Origin: Muscardinus avellanarius
Lineage: Eukaryota; Chordata; Mammalia; Rodentia; Gliridae
NCBI GenBank assembly: GCA_963383645.1
Contig: OY726578.1
Location: forward strand, 22,488,388-22,552,387
DNA: 64,000 nucleotides
Reading direction: 5' to 3'
Part shown: positions 63,596 through 64,000 of the stretch, in pieces
How the letters are laid out: every line of letters starts with the position of its first letter
How positions within the stretch are numbered: position 1 is the stretch's first letter
Translations under genes and position numbers: made by a program
Notes under the pieces: generated by a model
What the model saw: the letters and a program-made list of their open reading frames with translations, nothing else
What the model was told of the DNA's origin: nothing
Database searches by the model: none

Positions 63596-63724
63596 CCCAA
63601 TGCTAGATTTAAAAGCAGAATTTTATCTGCACTGAGATAGATGTCCACACTATATTGTGAAGTGGAAAATACAAGTTGTAGAGAGTTAGATACCAAGAGA
63701 GCTGTTTCATAATAAAATTCGGTT

Positions 63725-63925
63725 GGCCAGGCATAGTGGCACATGCTTGTAATCCCAGTACTTGGGAGGCTGAGACAGAGGATTAAAAGTTCACAGCCAG
63801 CCTTAGCTATTTACTGAGGCCCTCTGCAACTTAGTGAGACTCTGTTTCAAAATAAAGAATAAAAAATAGGGCTTGGGGTATAGCTTGGAGGTAGAATGCC
63901 CTGGGGTTCAATCCCCAGTATTTCA
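63725..63925 (+). mobile_element. + strand SINE near the right edge
   Basis: Complete copy from ccaggcatagtggcacatgc to caatccccagtatt. 63926-64000 has no feature; no SVOP exon is seen here. Confidence 0.8.
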
Positions 63926-64000
63926 AAATGAATGAATGACAAAATTGGGTTGGCGTATACTTGTGTCATGCAATGGAAGGAAAACGAGGGAACGGCTTTT

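Overview
This is nuclear DNA of a mammal, most likely a rodent of the squirrel/mountain-beaver/dormouse side of the tree. The two recognisable genes have vertebrate exon-intron structure with GT-AG introns. More than half of the window is repeats, dominated by roughly a hundred copies of one dimeric SINE: a 7SL/B1-like head, an A-rich linker, and a shortened ID (tRNA-derived) tail. That B1-dID architecture is known from sciuromorph rodents. The exact family was not determined; the long-ID copies usual in true squirrels are rare here, so a dormouse or mountain beaver is as plausible as a squirrel.

Layout. At the left edge, on the + strand, is the last coding exon of DAO (D-amino-acid oxidase; 780-911), ending in the peroxisomal signal SHL. 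On the - strand, 14 consecutive coding exons of SVOP (synaptic vesicle 2-related protein) run from 61566 down to 18788. They encode 482 residues through the stop. The first ~66 residues and the promoter lie beyond the right edge. DAO and SVOP are tail to tail, as in human 12q24.

Between them, at 3531-14637 on the - strand, is an unexpected block: exons that match the C-terminal coiled coil of CEP250 (C-Nap1). They keep introns and splice sites but carry in-frame stops, frameshifts and a SINE inside an exon. It reads as an unprocessed, partial CEP250 pseudogene transplanted into the DAO-SVOP interval.

Mobile DNA: a L1 with a complete ORF1 but no ORF2, carrying an antisense piece of an older L1 (30482-33329, with target-site duplication); a 5'-truncated L1 (59341-60345); a 1-kb element made of a 50-bp minisatellite joined to a L1 3' end (4811-5823); several LTRs; a split Tigger/MER2-like DNA transposon; MIRs; and many nested SINEs whose target-site duplications allow insertion order to be read. 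The introns also hold a few non-repeat islands, one with a full CTCF consensus match, that are candidate regulatory elements. No CRISPR, operon or bacterial feature is present.
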